A DNA stretch of 24,708 nt from an uncultured Prevotella sp. (GTDB taxonomy: Bacteria; Bacteroidota; Bacteroidia; Bacteroidales; Bacteroidaceae): contig CALBJK010000139.1 of NCBI GenBank assembly GCA_937892695.1, positions 1-24,708 on the forward strand, given 5' to 3'. The notes beneath the pieces were generated by a model. The model searched no databases. It was not told the DNA's origin and saw only the letters and a list, made by a program, of their open reading frames with translations. Below, in pieces: positions 14,288 to 23,388 of this stretch (its first letter is position 1; each line of letters starts with the position of its first letter). The translations under genes were made by a program, and so were the position numbers.

Positions 14288-17105
14288 ATGAAACTAAGAA
14301 ATTTGATTCTGGCGGTCTTTGTATCCCTTACAGGACTAGCCCAAGCCCAAATGCAGATGCCAACCATCCCTGTGGACAAGGATGTGAGGATAGGTAAGCT
14401 CGACAACGGACTTACCTACTACATCAGGCACAACAACTGGCCGGAGCATCGGGCCGAGTTCTATATCGCCCAGAAGGTTGGCGCGATACAGGAAGAGGAG
14501 AGCCAGCGCGGTTTGGCCCACTTCCTTGAACACATGTGTTTCAACGGCTCCACCCACTTCCCCGGCAATCAGGTGATGCGATGGTGCGAATCGGTAGGTG
14601 TGAAGTTCGGACGCGACCTCAACGCCTATACCGGTATCGACCAGACTGTGTACAACATCTCCAACGTGCCCACCGAGCGGCAGTCGGCTCTCGACTCGTG
14701 TCTGCTCATTCTGAGCGACTGGGCCGGTGACCTCACGCTCGACCAGAAGGAAATCGACGAGGAGCGCGGCGTTATACACGAGGAGTGGCGTATGCGCACC
14801 AGTGCCATGAGCCGTATGTTCGAGCGCAACCTTCCCAAGCTGTATCCGGGTTCTAAATACGGCGTGCGCTATCCGATAGGACTGATGTCGGTTGTTGATA
14901 ATTTCAAGCGCAAAGAGCTTGTCGACTTATAAGAAGTGGTATCATCCAAGCAATCAGGCCATAATCGTCATCGGTGATGTCGATGTCGATCATGTCGAGG
15001 CCGAGATAAAGAAGCTTTTCGCTTCGCGCAAGAATCCGGCCAACCAGGCTCCTGTCGTAGCCGAGCCGGTGCCCGACAATGCCGAGCCTATCATCGTTGT
15101 CGACAAGGACAAGGAGCAGGCCTTCAACATAGCCCAGATATACATCAAGCACGATGTGTTCCCCGACTCTCTGAAGAACACAATGGCTTATCTGGTGTAT
15201 CAGTTCGCACAGACTGGTGCCATGAAGATGCTTAACGACCGTCTTACTGAGATATCCCAGAATGCCGACTGTCCTTTTGTACAGGCAGGAGCCGAAGACG
15301 GCAACTACATATTCGCCCGCACAAAGGGTTCTTTCGACCTTTCTGTCGTGCCTAAAGACATGAGCAAGACAGCCGATGCCGTCAAGGTGGCGTTCGCTGA
15401 GGCTCGCCGCGCGGCCGAGTTCGGCTTTACCGCTACAGAGTATGAACGCATGAAGGAGGACTTCCTCAGCCAGCTCGACAAGCAGTACACCAACCGCGAC
15501 AAGCGGCCTAACTCTCAGTTTGCCGATGAATACAAGGAACACTTCCTCGACAACGAGCCTATTCCTTCTATCGAGGACTATTACCAGACGATGAAGCAGC
15601 TCGTGCCGATGCTGCCGGTCGATGTAGTCAACGAGACTATGAAGGAGCTTGTGCCAGAGAACGACAGCAATATCGTTGTCGTAAGCTTCAACAACGAGAA
15701 GGAAGGCAATGTCTATCCTACCGAAGCCGGACTGCTTGCCGCCATCAAGGCTGCCAAGGCTGAAAAGCTCACAGCATACGTAGACAACGTGAAGAACGAG
15801 CCTCTCATCACCGAGAAACCAAAGGCCGGAACTATCGTCAGCGAGAAGAACGATCCGAAACTCGGTTTCACAACGCTCAAACTGTCTAACGGCGCGACTG
15901 TAGTGCTGAAGAAGACCGACTACAAGAAAGACCAAGTGCTGCTTTCAGGCGAAGGCTACGGCGCCAAGTCGCTCTACGGCAAGAAAGACTATGAGAACCT
16001 CGACGCTTTCGACGATGTTATCGGCATGAGCGGACTGGGCGACTTCTCTTCTACCGAACTGCAGAAGGCTCTGGCCGGAAAGGTTGCCAATGTCAACCTC
16101 GGAATGGGACAGATTTACACTACAGTTGACGGTTCGTCGACACCTAAGGACATGGAAACCATGTTCCAGATGCTCTATCTATATTTCACCCACATCAACA
16201 AAGACCAGAAGGCATACGACAATCTGATCAGCCAATACAAGATGATGCTCAAGAACCGTGCAGTCAATCCCGACATAGCCCTTAGCGACTCGCTCAAGGC
16301 TACGCTCTACGGACACAATCCGCGCATGAAGGGCATCACAACGGAGGCCCAACTTGCCAATGTCAACTACGACCGCATACTCCAGATTGCCAAGGAGCGC
16401 ACAGCAAATGCCGCTGCATGGACGTTCACCTTCGTGGGCAACTTCGAAAACGACTCCATCCGTCCGCTTATCTGTCAGTACATAGCTTCGCTTCCTTCCG
16501 GCGGCAAGATTGTCAAGGGCAAGCGTTACGGTTTCTATCAGAACGGTGATGTGAACAACACCTTCAAGCGCAAACAGGACACTCCTAAGGCTACCGCCTA
16601 CATGCTCTGGCATAACGACAAGATGAAGTACACCCTCGAAAATGCAGTTCGAGCCGATATGGCCGGACAGGTGCTCTCTATGATTTATCTCGACAAGATA
16701 CGAGAAAAGGCGAGTGCCGCCTACAGTGTCGGAGCACAGGGAAGCTCGACCATTTCTGACGACGGCTTCCGCGAGTTTTCTATCTTCGCCTACTGCCCGA
16801 TGAAACCCGAGAAGAAGGATGTAGCTCTGAAGATAATGAACGAGGAGGTGAAGAACCTTGCCGTGACCTGCGATGCTGACATGCTCAGGAAGGTGAAGGA
16901 GTTCATGCTCAAGAAAGCCGACGATGAGGCCAAGACCAACAAGTACTGGGACGGTGTACTCTACGACTACCGCAAGTACGGAATCGATTCTTACACCGAC
17001 TATAAGAAGGTGATAGAGGCTCAGACTCCGCAGACTGTCGTGGCATTTATGAAGGAGTTCCTCAAGCCTGGCAACCATATCTCTGTCGTTATGTTGCCAG
17101 AATAA
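14288..17105 (+). pseudogene. M16 (pitrilysin-type) zinc metalloprotease, interrupted by a frameshift near 14927
   Basis: The first frame (14288-14932, 214 aa) has a signal peptide (cleavage near AQA, residue 20), the inverted zinc motif His78-F-L-Glu81-His82 (RGLAHFLEHMCFNG) and the third ligand Glu159 (DEERGVIHEEW). It runs through YPIGLMSVVDNF, then KRKELVD, before a TAA at 14930. Homology continues at once in the +1 frame from TAT at 14928 (YKKWYHPSNQAIIVIGDVDV) to 17105, covering the second and later M16 domains. Joined, the product is about 938 aa, the usual size for Bacteroidales M16 proteins. Family members usually have two aromatic residues at this point, so a 2-nt loss (or a 1-nt gain) explains the break. 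Downstream codons show no decay, so the event is recent or is a sequence error. If intact, it is a periplasmic or outer-membrane peptidase. It is a single-gene unit. Confidence 0.9.
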
Positions 17106-17178
17106 GACTTCTTACGGACCTTTCGGCGACCGTCTCCTTACGGTTTAGCCGGAACTGTTACAGGATATTCTAATCGTA

Positions 17179-17214
17179 AAGCCATGCTTGCTGGTTTAAC
17201 GGCAGGCGTGGCTT
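17179..17214 (+). terminator. Terminator after the M16 gene
   Basis: Arms AAGCCATGCTTGC and GCAGGCGTGGCTT pair over 13 bp with two G-T wobbles, followed by CGATTTTTCT. It lies between the M16 stop and the PKD-protein start at 17257, and separates the two. Confidence 0.75.
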
Positions 17215-17256
17215 CGATTTTTCTAAAGCATACAAACTAATTGAACACAAAAGATT

Positions 17257-19101
17257 ATGAAAAAACATCTACTCATTTTGCTCGGACTGTTGCCTCTCGT
17301 GGTGTCGGCCGACGACCTTAAAGCCGCGTTTGTGGCCGACAAGGCTTACACCACTTACTATTCTGAAGGCTTCGATTCAGAAGAAGACTTCGCTTCGTGG
17401 ACGGTAAAGCCGACCAATAAAGACTATACCTGGCATCTCACGTCTGACTATAACGACAACGACTTCGCGTCGATTGACGGCGCAAGCAAGATGTCTCTGG
17501 CTATTGACTACGCCCGTGGCGACGTTCAGGACGAGACAGTCACCTCGCCCGAAGTGGCGGTGAAGAAAGGCAGCACTGTCGAGTTCTACAACTGGTTCAA
17601 CCCGGTCTGGCTCTACGAAGCATCGTGGACGTTCAGCGTTACTGATGTGGCTACGGGCGAAACCGAAGATCTCCTCAATCAGTTTAAGTGGGCAAACACT
17701 GTCGGATACGACGAAACCAAATGGACACGCTTCGCCTTTCCTCTCGACAAGTATGAGGGAAAGACCGTCAAGTTTGCATTCCGTTACAAGGGCAACGGCG
17801 GCGATTCGCAGCTCATCGACGGTTTCCGTGTGATGTCGTTGGATGATAATGCGACAGCGAAAGTGAACATCTTGGAGGGTGAAACCATCAATTTCATCGA
17901 CCAGTCTGAAGGCAGTCCAGAGACATATAAATGGGAGTTTGACGGCGGAACGCCAGCTGTCTCTACCTTGTCGTCGCCGTCTGTAACCTACGACAAGGCC
18001 GGAACCTACAGTGTGAAGCTGACTGTCAGTCGTGGCGAAGAGTCGTCGTCGGCCGTGCGTGAGGGCTATGTCGTCGTGCGTCAGGACAAACCTAACGCTC
18101 TTATAGGAATGCCATTGGAGGGTTATCTCTCGCCTTACGTGGCTTCGTTTGTGCCGACCGGAGTTCCGGTAAAGTTCCGCGACCTGTCTACGGGCAAGCC
18201 TTCGGCGTGGAAATGGACCTTTAAGGGCGGCACGCCTGAAACAAGTGAGGAGCAGAACCCCGAGGTTGTCTACAATAAGAAAGGCACATACAGTCTTTCG
18301 CTCGAAGCCTCGAACGAGGCCGGAACCGACACCGACATGATGCTCTACGCCCTTCAGGCCGGTGGCGCACAGTATGTCTGGAACCTCGAAGTGGGTGAGA
18401 GCGACCTGTTGCAGAAAGTAAGTCTCGGCTGGTACGGCAACTATGCAGGAACCAACTGGCTCGGCATAACGGCCTTTGCCGAGAAGTTTGGCAAGCCGCT
18501 GGCAACGGCGACAGTCGACAGTGTGGATGTCTTCTTCGCTTCGAACACCACTGTCACCCCCGATGCCGATATCACTCTGAGCCTACGCAGTGTGGGTGCT
18601 GACGGCAAACCCGATGCTGTTCTGGCTTCGACAAGCGTAAAGGCAGCCGACATAAAGTACACTGACGAGACATGGGAGGCTACAAGGTTCAAGTTTGACA
18701 CACCGGCACAAATCGACGGCGAGTTTTTTGTCGTGGTGGAAGGATTCCCAAACAACACCGATGAAGAGACCAATGCAACCGACGACTTGGCCATAGCATG
18801 TGTGCGGCGCGAGCCGGGTCAGAAAACTACTACGTGGCAACTGGTCGAAGACCAGGACGAAGACGGCAATCCGCTCGGTACGAGCCGGTGGTTCGAGAAC
18901 ACAGACGACCCTGTCTCTATGGCCGTTTGTCCGGTTGTGACATACGACAAGCCCGATGTCTCTGACGGCGTTCAGACACTTGAAAAACAACCTGAACAGC
19001 TCCGTGATGGCCGGATATACAATCTACAGGGCATAAGAGTAAAAGCCTTGGAGAAGGGAAGCGTCTACATAAAGAGCGGAAAGAAGTTTATCGCCAAGTA
19101 G
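17257..19101 (+). CDS. Secreted two-PKD-domain surface protein with C-terminal sorting-like tail
   Basis: A protein of 614 aa. A signal peptide covers residues 1-18 (LVVSA). Residues of about 30-195 form a choice-of-anchor/cleaved-adhesin-like jelly roll (YYSEGFDSEEDFASWTV, then WLYEASWTF and FRYKGNGGDSQLIDGFRV). Two PKD domains follow: YKWEFDGGTP at about 223 with AGTYSVKLTVS, and WKWTFKGGTPE at about 316 with KGTYSLSLEASNEAG. A further beta-rich module (about 375-560) precedes the C-terminal tail IYNLQGIRVKALEKGSVYIK, which resembles Bacteroidota sorting or anchoring tails. PKD domains mediate protein or glycan contacts, so an adhesin or scaffold-like surface role is likely; no catalytic site is visible. 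It forms its own transcription unit between two terminators. No good TAnnTTTG promoter was found upstream. Confidence 0.82.
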   Translation: MKKHLLILLGLLPLVVSADDLKAAFVADKAYTTYYSEGFDSEEDFASWTVKPTNKDYTWHLTSDYNDNDFASIDGASKMSLAIDYARGDVQDETVTSPEVAVKKGSTVEFYNWFNPVWLYEASWTFSVTDVATGETEDLLNQFKWANTVGYDETKWTRFAFPLDKYEGKTVKFAFRYKGNGGDSQLIDGFRVMSLDDNATAKVNILEGETINFIDQSEGSPETYKWEFDGGTPAVSTLSSPSVTYDKAGTYSVKLTVSRGEESSSAVREGYVVVRQDKPNALIGMPLEGYLSPYVASFVPTGVPVKFRDLSTGKPSAWKWTFKGGTPETSEEQNPEVVYNKKGTYSLSLEASNEAGTDTDMMLYALQAGGAQYVWNLEVGESDLLQKVSLGWYGNYAGTNWLGITAFAEKFGKPLATATVDSVDVFFASNTTVTPDADITLSLRSVGADGKPDAVLASTSVKAADIKYTDETWEATRFKFDTPAQIDGEFFVVVEGFPNNTDEETNATDDLAIACVRREPGQKTTTWQLVEDQDEDGNPLGTSRWFENTDDPVSMAVCPVVTYDKPDVSDGVQTLEKQPEQLRDGRIYNLQGIRVKALEKGSVYIKSGKKFIAK

Positions 19102-19124
19102 CGATAACAGGATAAAACTATTAT

Positions 19125-19172
19125 AACACAAAGCGGGCTGCACCCTAATTGAGGTGCAGCCCGCTTTGTGTT
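19125..19172. terminator. Perfect 20-bp hairpin, probably a bidirectional terminator
   Basis: AACACAAAGCGGGCTGCACC at 19125-19144 pairs perfectly with 19153-19172 around the loop ctaattga. It stands between convergent genes (the PKD protein on plus, GH127 on minus) and can end transcription from both sides. Confidence 0.85.
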
Positions 19173-19210
19173 AGCATACGGTTTCGCTATTTTCTTTTTG
19201 TAATAAGGTT

Positions 19211-19255
19211 GTCACCATCCGGTAGAGACGCCACTCTGGCGCGTCTCCCAAAACG
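19211..19255 (+). repeat. REP-like palindromic unit, copy 1
   Basis: This holds GTAGAGACGCCACTCTGGCG followed by CGTCTCCCAA, closely matching the arms of the large inverted repeat at 22611-22771, in the same orientation as its left arm. The core GAGACGC..GCGTCTC is palindromic. It lies between the convergent gene ends. Confidence 0.65.
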
Positions 19256-19296
19256 GTTTTACATATCATATAAAAATCCGTCAAGCCTGTCAACCC

Positions 19297-21315
19297 CTAT
19301 TCGGTGCGGCCAAGAGCGCGGAGAGCTGACGCAAGCCATACCTCCATTTTGCCCGGACCGCGATGATCCCATGCATAGTAAGGAATAAGGGTTATGCGGG
19401 TATCCTTTACGGTGACGTGTCCGTTGCTGTCCTCGTTGATAGCTTCACCTGCTGCGCTTATCTCCTTGATGCCGTTCAGCAGCGATGGGTGGTCGGTTAC
19501 TTCAAACTTCGGATTCTTGGCCATCACGAAGTTGAAGACATCAAAATCGTTGTCTTTCCATTCTGCGCAGTAAACCAGCGGACCGCGTTCTACGGCCGCA
19601 CGTCCTATGTCTTCTTTCACCTTGGCGTTGGCTACAACAGTGCGCGGAGTCATGTCGAAGTGGATGCGTACCACGTCGCCTTTCTTCCACTGGCGGTCTA
19701 TCACGGCGTAGCCCTTCTCCAGAGTGCCTGTATTGACAACCTTACCGTTGACGGTGATGGTGTATCCGGTCTTAACATTGTCGCTATAACGATACAAGTC
19801 GCTGGGCACAACTTCGCCCTGAAGCCATCCCGGAATGCGTACCATCAGACGGAAATCGCGTGCCGAAACCTTGGCCATGCGTATCTTTATGTCGCCGTCC
19901 CAAGGATACTGAGTCGTTGTCTCCATCACGACTGGTTTGCCTTCGACATTGATAGTCGAGGTGTTGCCGGCAAAGAGATTGACATACACGTCGCGGTTCT
20001 TCACGGCGTACATGTAGCCCGGCACCGAGGGGATGAACCGGCAGAGATTGCTCGGACAGCAGGCGCATCCGAACCACGGCTGACGCTCGATGGTGTTGTC
20101 GGCATTGAACCGGTACACACCGTCACATGCCAGTGGGTTAGGGTAGAAGAAACGTCCGCCGTCGATGCTCATACCGCTTATCACGCCGTTGTAGAGCGAC
20201 CGTTCGAGACAGTCGATATACTTGGAGTCGCCGTGGAGCAGGAACATGCGGTAGTTGAGATACACTTGGGCTATGGCGGCGCAAGTTTCGTTGTAGGCCG
20301 TCAGGTTGGGCAGTTCATAGTTCTTGCCGAAGGCTTCGCCCCAGTGGAGTGCGCCCACGCCGCCGGTGAGGTAGTACTTCTTCGATACGATGTTGTCCCA
20401 TATCCGTCCGATAGCATTGATGTAGGCGGTGTCGCCGGTAAGGGCTGCCACGTCGGCCATTCCGGCATACATGTAGCCGGCGCGCACGGCATGGCCTACG
20501 GCTTCGCTCTGTTCTACGACAGGTTTCCAGCTCTGGCTGTACTCCTGCTTGATTTTTGTCTTGCCGCGATAGTCGAGGAAGAACTTGGCCTGGTCGAGAT
20601 ACTTCTTCTCGCCGGTGAGCACATAGAGACGTGCCAGAGCCATTTCGGCTATCTGATGGCCAGGTACCACACATGCCTGTCCGGGCTTCGGACCTACCTC
20701 TTTTATAACGCAGTCGGCATAGCGTTCGGCTATGTTGAGGAATTTCTTCGAGCCTGTAGCCTGATAGTGGGCGCAAGCCGCGTCTACCAGGTGGCCGAGA
20801 TTGTAAAGCTCATGGCTGAGATCTTCCTCCTTCGACCACCGTGTCGGTCCAGACCAAGGATGCGGATGCTTGGGGTTCATCGTACGGGCTGTGTAGAGAT
20901 AGCCGTCGGGTTCCTGAGCTGCTGCCACGATGTTGAGCACTGAGTCGATATAGGCTTCGAGCTTTTTGTCAGGATAGGTCTGGAGCAGATAGCTCGCTCC
21001 TTCAATAGTCTTGTAGACATCTGTGTCGTCGAATGGCAGCGGTTCGAGCTTCTCCACGTTGTAGCTGTCGCTAGGGTGGGCTGCTCTGACAAAATTCTCG
21101 TAGCGTCCCTGGCTCTGGCATTTGCTGAAAGCCAGAGGCACAGTCACCTCACGGGCGGCCTTGATGCGCTGTCCCCAGAAAGTGTTGGGGCTAATCTTGA
21201 CTGATGTAAACGGCACTTGTGACACGGGATAACCCGTTTGTCCTGTTTTCTGCTTGGCCTGTAGCGGCAACGCCACTGCTGCGGCTAAGGCCATCATAAT
21301 AAACGATTGTTTCAT
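19297..21315 (-). CDS. Glycoside hydrolase family 127 (beta-L-arabinofuranosidase, DUF1680)
   Basis: A protein of 672 aa with a signal peptide (residues 1-20, LPLQA). GH127 enzymes cleave beta-L-arabinofuranosides, using a zinc-bound cysteine as nucleophile. The (alpha/alpha)6 barrel runs to about residue 440 with DDTDVYKTIEGASYLLQTYP and PDGYLYTARTMN, then the metal-site residues Glu343 and Cys345 (AYNETCAAIAQVY) and Cys419-Cys420 in WFGCACCPSNLCRF. They correspond to the Glu, Cys and Cys-Cys residues of the characterised bifidobacterial enzyme. Beta-sandwich domains follow (MVRIPGWLQGE, AVERGPLVYCAEW). Arabinan, arabinoxylan side chains or extensin-type glycans are plausible substrates. It begins 20 nt after the trpS stop, so it is probably read through from trpS. 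No SusC/SusD pair is adjacent. Confidence 0.92.
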   Translation of the reverse strand: MKQSFIMMALAAAVALPLQAKQKTGQTGYPVSQVPFTSVKISPNTFWGQRIKAAREVTVPLAFSKCQSQGRYENFVRAAHPSDSYNVEKLEPLPFDDTDVYKTIEGASYLLQTYPDKKLEAYIDSVLNIVAAAQEPDGYLYTARTMNPKHPHPWSGPTRWSKEEDLSHELYNLGHLVDAACAHYQATGSKKFLNIAERYADCVIKEVGPKPGQACVVPGHQIAEMALARLYVLTGEKKYLDQAKFFLDYRGKTKIKQEYSQSWKPVVEQSEAVGHAVRAGYMYAGMADVAALTGDTAYINAIGRIWDNIVSKKYYLTGGVGALHWGEAFGKNYELPNLTAYNETCAAIAQVYLNYRMFLLHGDSKYIDCLERSLYNGVISGMSIDGGRFFYPNPLACDGVYRFNADNTIERQPWFGCACCPSNLCRFIPSVPGYMYAVKNRDVYVNLFAGNTSTINVEGKPVVMETTTQYPWDGDIKIRMAKVSARDFRLMVRIPGWLQGEVVPSDLYRYSDNVKTGYTITVNGKVVNTGTLEKGYAVIDRQWKKGDVVRIHFDMTPRTVVANAKVKEDIGRAAVERGPLVYCAEWKDNDFDVFNFVMAKNPKFEVTDHPSLLNGIKEISAAGEAINEDSNGHVTVKDTRITLIPYYAWDHRGPGKMEVWLASALRALGRTE

Positions 21316-21335
21316 ATTTAGGATTGATGAATCTG

Positions 21336-22421
21336 TTATTTCTTGTATTTCTCCGATTGCTGGCGTATCAGCTCGGCATCGTCGAAGTAGTCGATGCGCA
21401 TGGCATGGCGCACTTCGTGCATGGTCTGTGCGGCCACTTCGCGGGCCTGCTCGGTGCCCCGGCGCAGGATGTTGTATATCTCGGGAATGTCCTGTTCAAG
21501 CTCGTGACGACGCTGGCGCATCGGTTCGAGTATATTATTGAGCACAGTATTGAGGAATTTCTTACACTTCATGTCGCCCAGTCCGCCCCGGCGGTAATGG
21601 TCTTTCAGCTCGTCGAGGTTTTTGTACTCTGGCCAGTAGTCGGCAAAGTCCTTCTCTGTAGAGAATGCGTCGAGGTAGGTGAAGACAGTGTTGCCCTCTA
21701 TCTTACCCGGGTCGTCGACGCGCAGATGGTCGGGATCTGTGTACATAGAGCGCACTTTCTGCCACACTTCGTCGGCCGAGTCGGACAGATATATGCAGTT
21801 GCCCAGACTCTTGCTCATCTTCTCCTTGCCGTCGGTGCCTGGCAGACGGCGGGCTGTGGCATTCTCGGGCAGCATTATTTCAGGCTCTACGAGTACGTCG
21901 CAGTAGACAGAATTGAAGCGGCGCACCAGCTCGCGAGTCACCTCGATCATAGGTTCCTGGTCCTCGCCGGCTGGCACGGTCGTAGCTTTGAACAGCGTGA
22001 TGTCGGCTGCTTGGCTCACGGGGTAGCAGAAGAAGCCGAGCGGAATGTTGGCCTCAAAGTTGCGCAGCTTTATTTCGGTTTTCACCGTCGGGTTGCGCTG
22101 TACGCGCGACACGGTGATGAGGTTCATCAGATAGGTTGTCAGTTCGGCCAGTTCGGGTATCTGACTCTGTATGAAGAGAGTGCATTTCTGCGGGTCGAGT
22201 CCGGCAGCGAGGTAGTCGAGAGCCACTTCGAGAATGTTCTGTCGTATCTTCTCAGGGTTGTCGGCGTTGTCGGTCAGAGCCTGTACGTCGGCCATGAATA
22301 CGAACATGCGGTCGTAGTTGCCTTCGTTCTGCAATTCTACGCGGCGGCGCAGCGACCCTACGTAGTGACCCAGATGTAGCTTACCGGTAGGACGGTCGCC
22401 CGTCAGTATGATTTTTCCCAT
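21336..22421 (-). CDS. trpS: Tryptophanyl-tRNA synthetase
   Basis: A protein of 361 aa from the ATG at 22421, giving MGKIILTGDRPTGKLHLGHY. The open frame extends 47 codons further upstream, but that part reads through the promoter at 22470-22502 and is not protein-like, so the shorter start is chosen. Class I signatures are present: HLGH (residues 16-19, the HIGH motif) and KMSKS at 201-205 (KEKMSKSLGN). The middle part (LRNFEANIPLGFF, then YPVSQAADI and GEDQEPMIEVTRELVRRFN) is typical of TrpRS, binding tryptophan and ATP to charge tRNA-Trp in the cytoplasm. The length is at the upper normal range. The GH127 gene follows after 20 nt, an unusual partner for an essential translation gene. Confidence 0.95.
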   Translation of the reverse strand: MGKIILTGDRPTGKLHLGHYVGSLRRRVELQNEGNYDRMFVFMADVQALTDNADNPEKIRQNILEVALDYLAAGLDPQKCTLFIQSQIPELAELTTYLMNLITVSRVQRNPTVKTEIKLRNFEANIPLGFFCYPVSQAADITLFKATTVPAGEDQEPMIEVTRELVRRFNSVYCDVLVEPEIMLPENATARRLPGTDGKEKMSKSLGNCIYLSDSADEVWQKVRSMYTDPDHLRVDDPGKIEGNTVFTYLDAFSTEKDFADYWPEYKNLDELKDHYRRGGLGDMKCKKFLNTVLNNILEPMRQRRHELEQDIPEIYNILRRGTEQAREVAAQTMHEVRHAMRIDYFDDAELIRQQSEKYKK

Positions 22422-22469
22422 ATTTTTCTTGCTTTTATGTTTATTTTGTTTGTTATTCAGTTCGGAGTA

Positions 22470-22502
22470 CAAAAATAAGCAAATTTGTCGGTACAGCCAA
22501 AA
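22470..22502 (-). promoter_or_regulatory. Bacteroidota-type promoter for trpS
   Basis: On the minus strand TTTTG at 22502-22498, a 20-nt spacer and TATTTTTG at 22477-22470 match the -33/-7 consensus. The start codon is 48 nt downstream. No leader-peptide or T-box-like structure is evident in the short leader. Confidence 0.7.
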
Positions 22503-22553
22503 TAATGGGAAAGGATTGGATTTTTGCAGCCACATTCGGACACATCTTTTTGT

Positions 22554-22576
22554 GAGACACACCGGAGTGTCTCTAC
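22554..22576 (-). repeat. REP-like palindromic unit, copy 2 (degenerate)
   Basis: GAGACACACCGGAGTG followed by TCTCTAC is a shortened variant of the right arm of the adjacent large inverted repeat, in the same orientation. It lies 34 nt before the left arm. Confidence 0.6.
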
Positions 22577-22610
22577 GCTGGATGCCCGGGGGTGCGAATA
22601 TGAAACAAAC

Positions 22611-22771
22611 TATATTTGTAAGCGTAATGCCACCCTCCTAGTAGAGACGTCACTCCGGTGCGTCTCCCAAACAGAATGCCATCCAAACGTAGAATTGCTT
22701 GTACTCATTTTCTTGGGAGACGCACCGGAGTGGCGTCTCTACCGGAGGGCGGCATTACGCTTACAAATATA
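22611..22771. repeat. Large REP-like inverted repeat (about 60-bp arms, 42-nt centre)
   Basis: The left arm 22611-22670 and right arm 22713-22771 are reverse complements except for about four differences. Each arm carries TATATTTGTAAGCGTAATGC, a CCCTCC block, and a core GTAGAGACGYCACTCCGGTG plus CGTCTCCCAA that is itself palindromic (GAGACGC..GCGTCTC). The centre, from acagaatgcc to actcattttc, has no visible similarity to the arms. With the copies at 19211 and 22554 this looks like a BIME-type arrangement of a dispersed REP-like family. No transposase is encoded inside. Confidence 0.8.
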
Positions 22772-23052
22772 ATTATCGATTCCGTACCATGCTTACAATC
22801 TGAAACTATGAAAACAGGCTCTGTTTTGGTAAAAAGTTTTGATAATATGAAATTACGAAATAGAGGTTGACAAATGTAAAAATACGAATTTTGTAACCGT
22901 TTCATGGCTTCAATTTTCTGAAATGCGGCATATCAGAATGCAATATGCCCCGTTTTAGAACATGAAATGAGGCATATAGCAGCTCGAAGTGCCTTGCTTT
23001 TTCGTGTGAAAAAACTCTATTTGGGGCTGTTTTCTGCATATTTTTCTACTGT

Positions 23053-23205
23053 TTATGCAGCGTAAATTCTTTCTGATCGCGTAAGTTCTTGACTGTCAAT
23101 CTGTTCTATTTTAGGATCCAAATCGTCATATTTGGCGTATTTCGTGTTCGATTCTTGTTCCTTGATTTTCGCGCGAGTTATGACGGGTTGGCGTTCTCTT
23201 TCCAT
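23053..23205 (-). CDS. Possible small hydrophilic protein (50 aa), unrecognised
   Basis: An ATG at 23205 opens 50 codons ending at TAA 23055-23053: MERERQPVITRAKIKEQESN, then KYAKYDDLDPKIEQIDSQEL and a short tail. It is rich in Glu, Lys, Arg, Gln and Asp and has no Cys or Trp, so it is protein-like and would be soluble. It does not lie opposite a gene, so it is not an antisense shadow. Against it, 50 codons can occur by chance in AT-rich DNA and no TAnnTTTG promoter is found upstream. It may be a remnant of a larger gene. I do not recognise any family. Confidence 0.25.
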   Translation of the reverse strand: MERERQPVITRAKIKEQESNTKYAKYDDLDPKIEQIDSQELTRSERIYAA

Positions 23206-23356
23206 CACTCGTGATAGTCTGTTTTCCCGGTGTTTTTCAGAAAAACGGTTACAATTTGTAAGTTAAGTTCTGGATTCCGATTTTCGCTCCTGCTAATATA
23301 TTATCATTTGTGTTCGATCAGAGTGAAAATCATTTTCTATAAGTTTGTATTTGAAA

Positions 23357-23388
23357 TTCGTGTATGGAAATAGAATTTCGTATATTTG
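23357..23388 (+). promoter_or_regulatory. Candidate promoter of the YhcG-like gene
   Basis: TATATTTG at 23381-23388 fits TAnnTTTG. The -33 position, 20 nt upstream, has TTCG (23357-23360), an imperfect match. The leader would be about 100 nt. Confidence 0.5.

Noticed and set aside
14921..14932. Programmed +1 frameshift as an explanation for the M16 break
   Set aside because: The site (GAC TTA TAA) lacks the slippery context of known +1 sites such as CTT TGA, and M16 proteases are not known to be frameshift-regulated.
14904..15935. A 343-codon open frame on the minus strand inside the M16 gene
   Set aside because: It is a shadow of the M16 coding strand and has no signal or motif; the same holds for the minus frame at 16179-17078.
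19363..20943. A 526-codon open frame on the plus strand opposite GH127
   Set aside because: It lies wholly antisense to the well-supported GH127 gene and has no family pattern; long antisense frames are common here because of the codon bias.
21324..22379. A 351-codon open frame on the plus strand opposite trpS
   Set aside because: It is antisense to trpS, with low-complexity His/Val/Leu-rich content and no domain pattern.
22422..22562. N-terminal extension of TrpRS by 47 residues
   Set aside because: The extension covers the trpS promoter, is not protein-like, and the family begins at the MGKIILTGDRPTG start.
22554..23262. CRISPR-like array in the repeat-rich region
   Set aside because: The repeats are palindromic units in inverted arrangement with irregular spacing, not regularly spaced direct repeats, and no cas gene is present.
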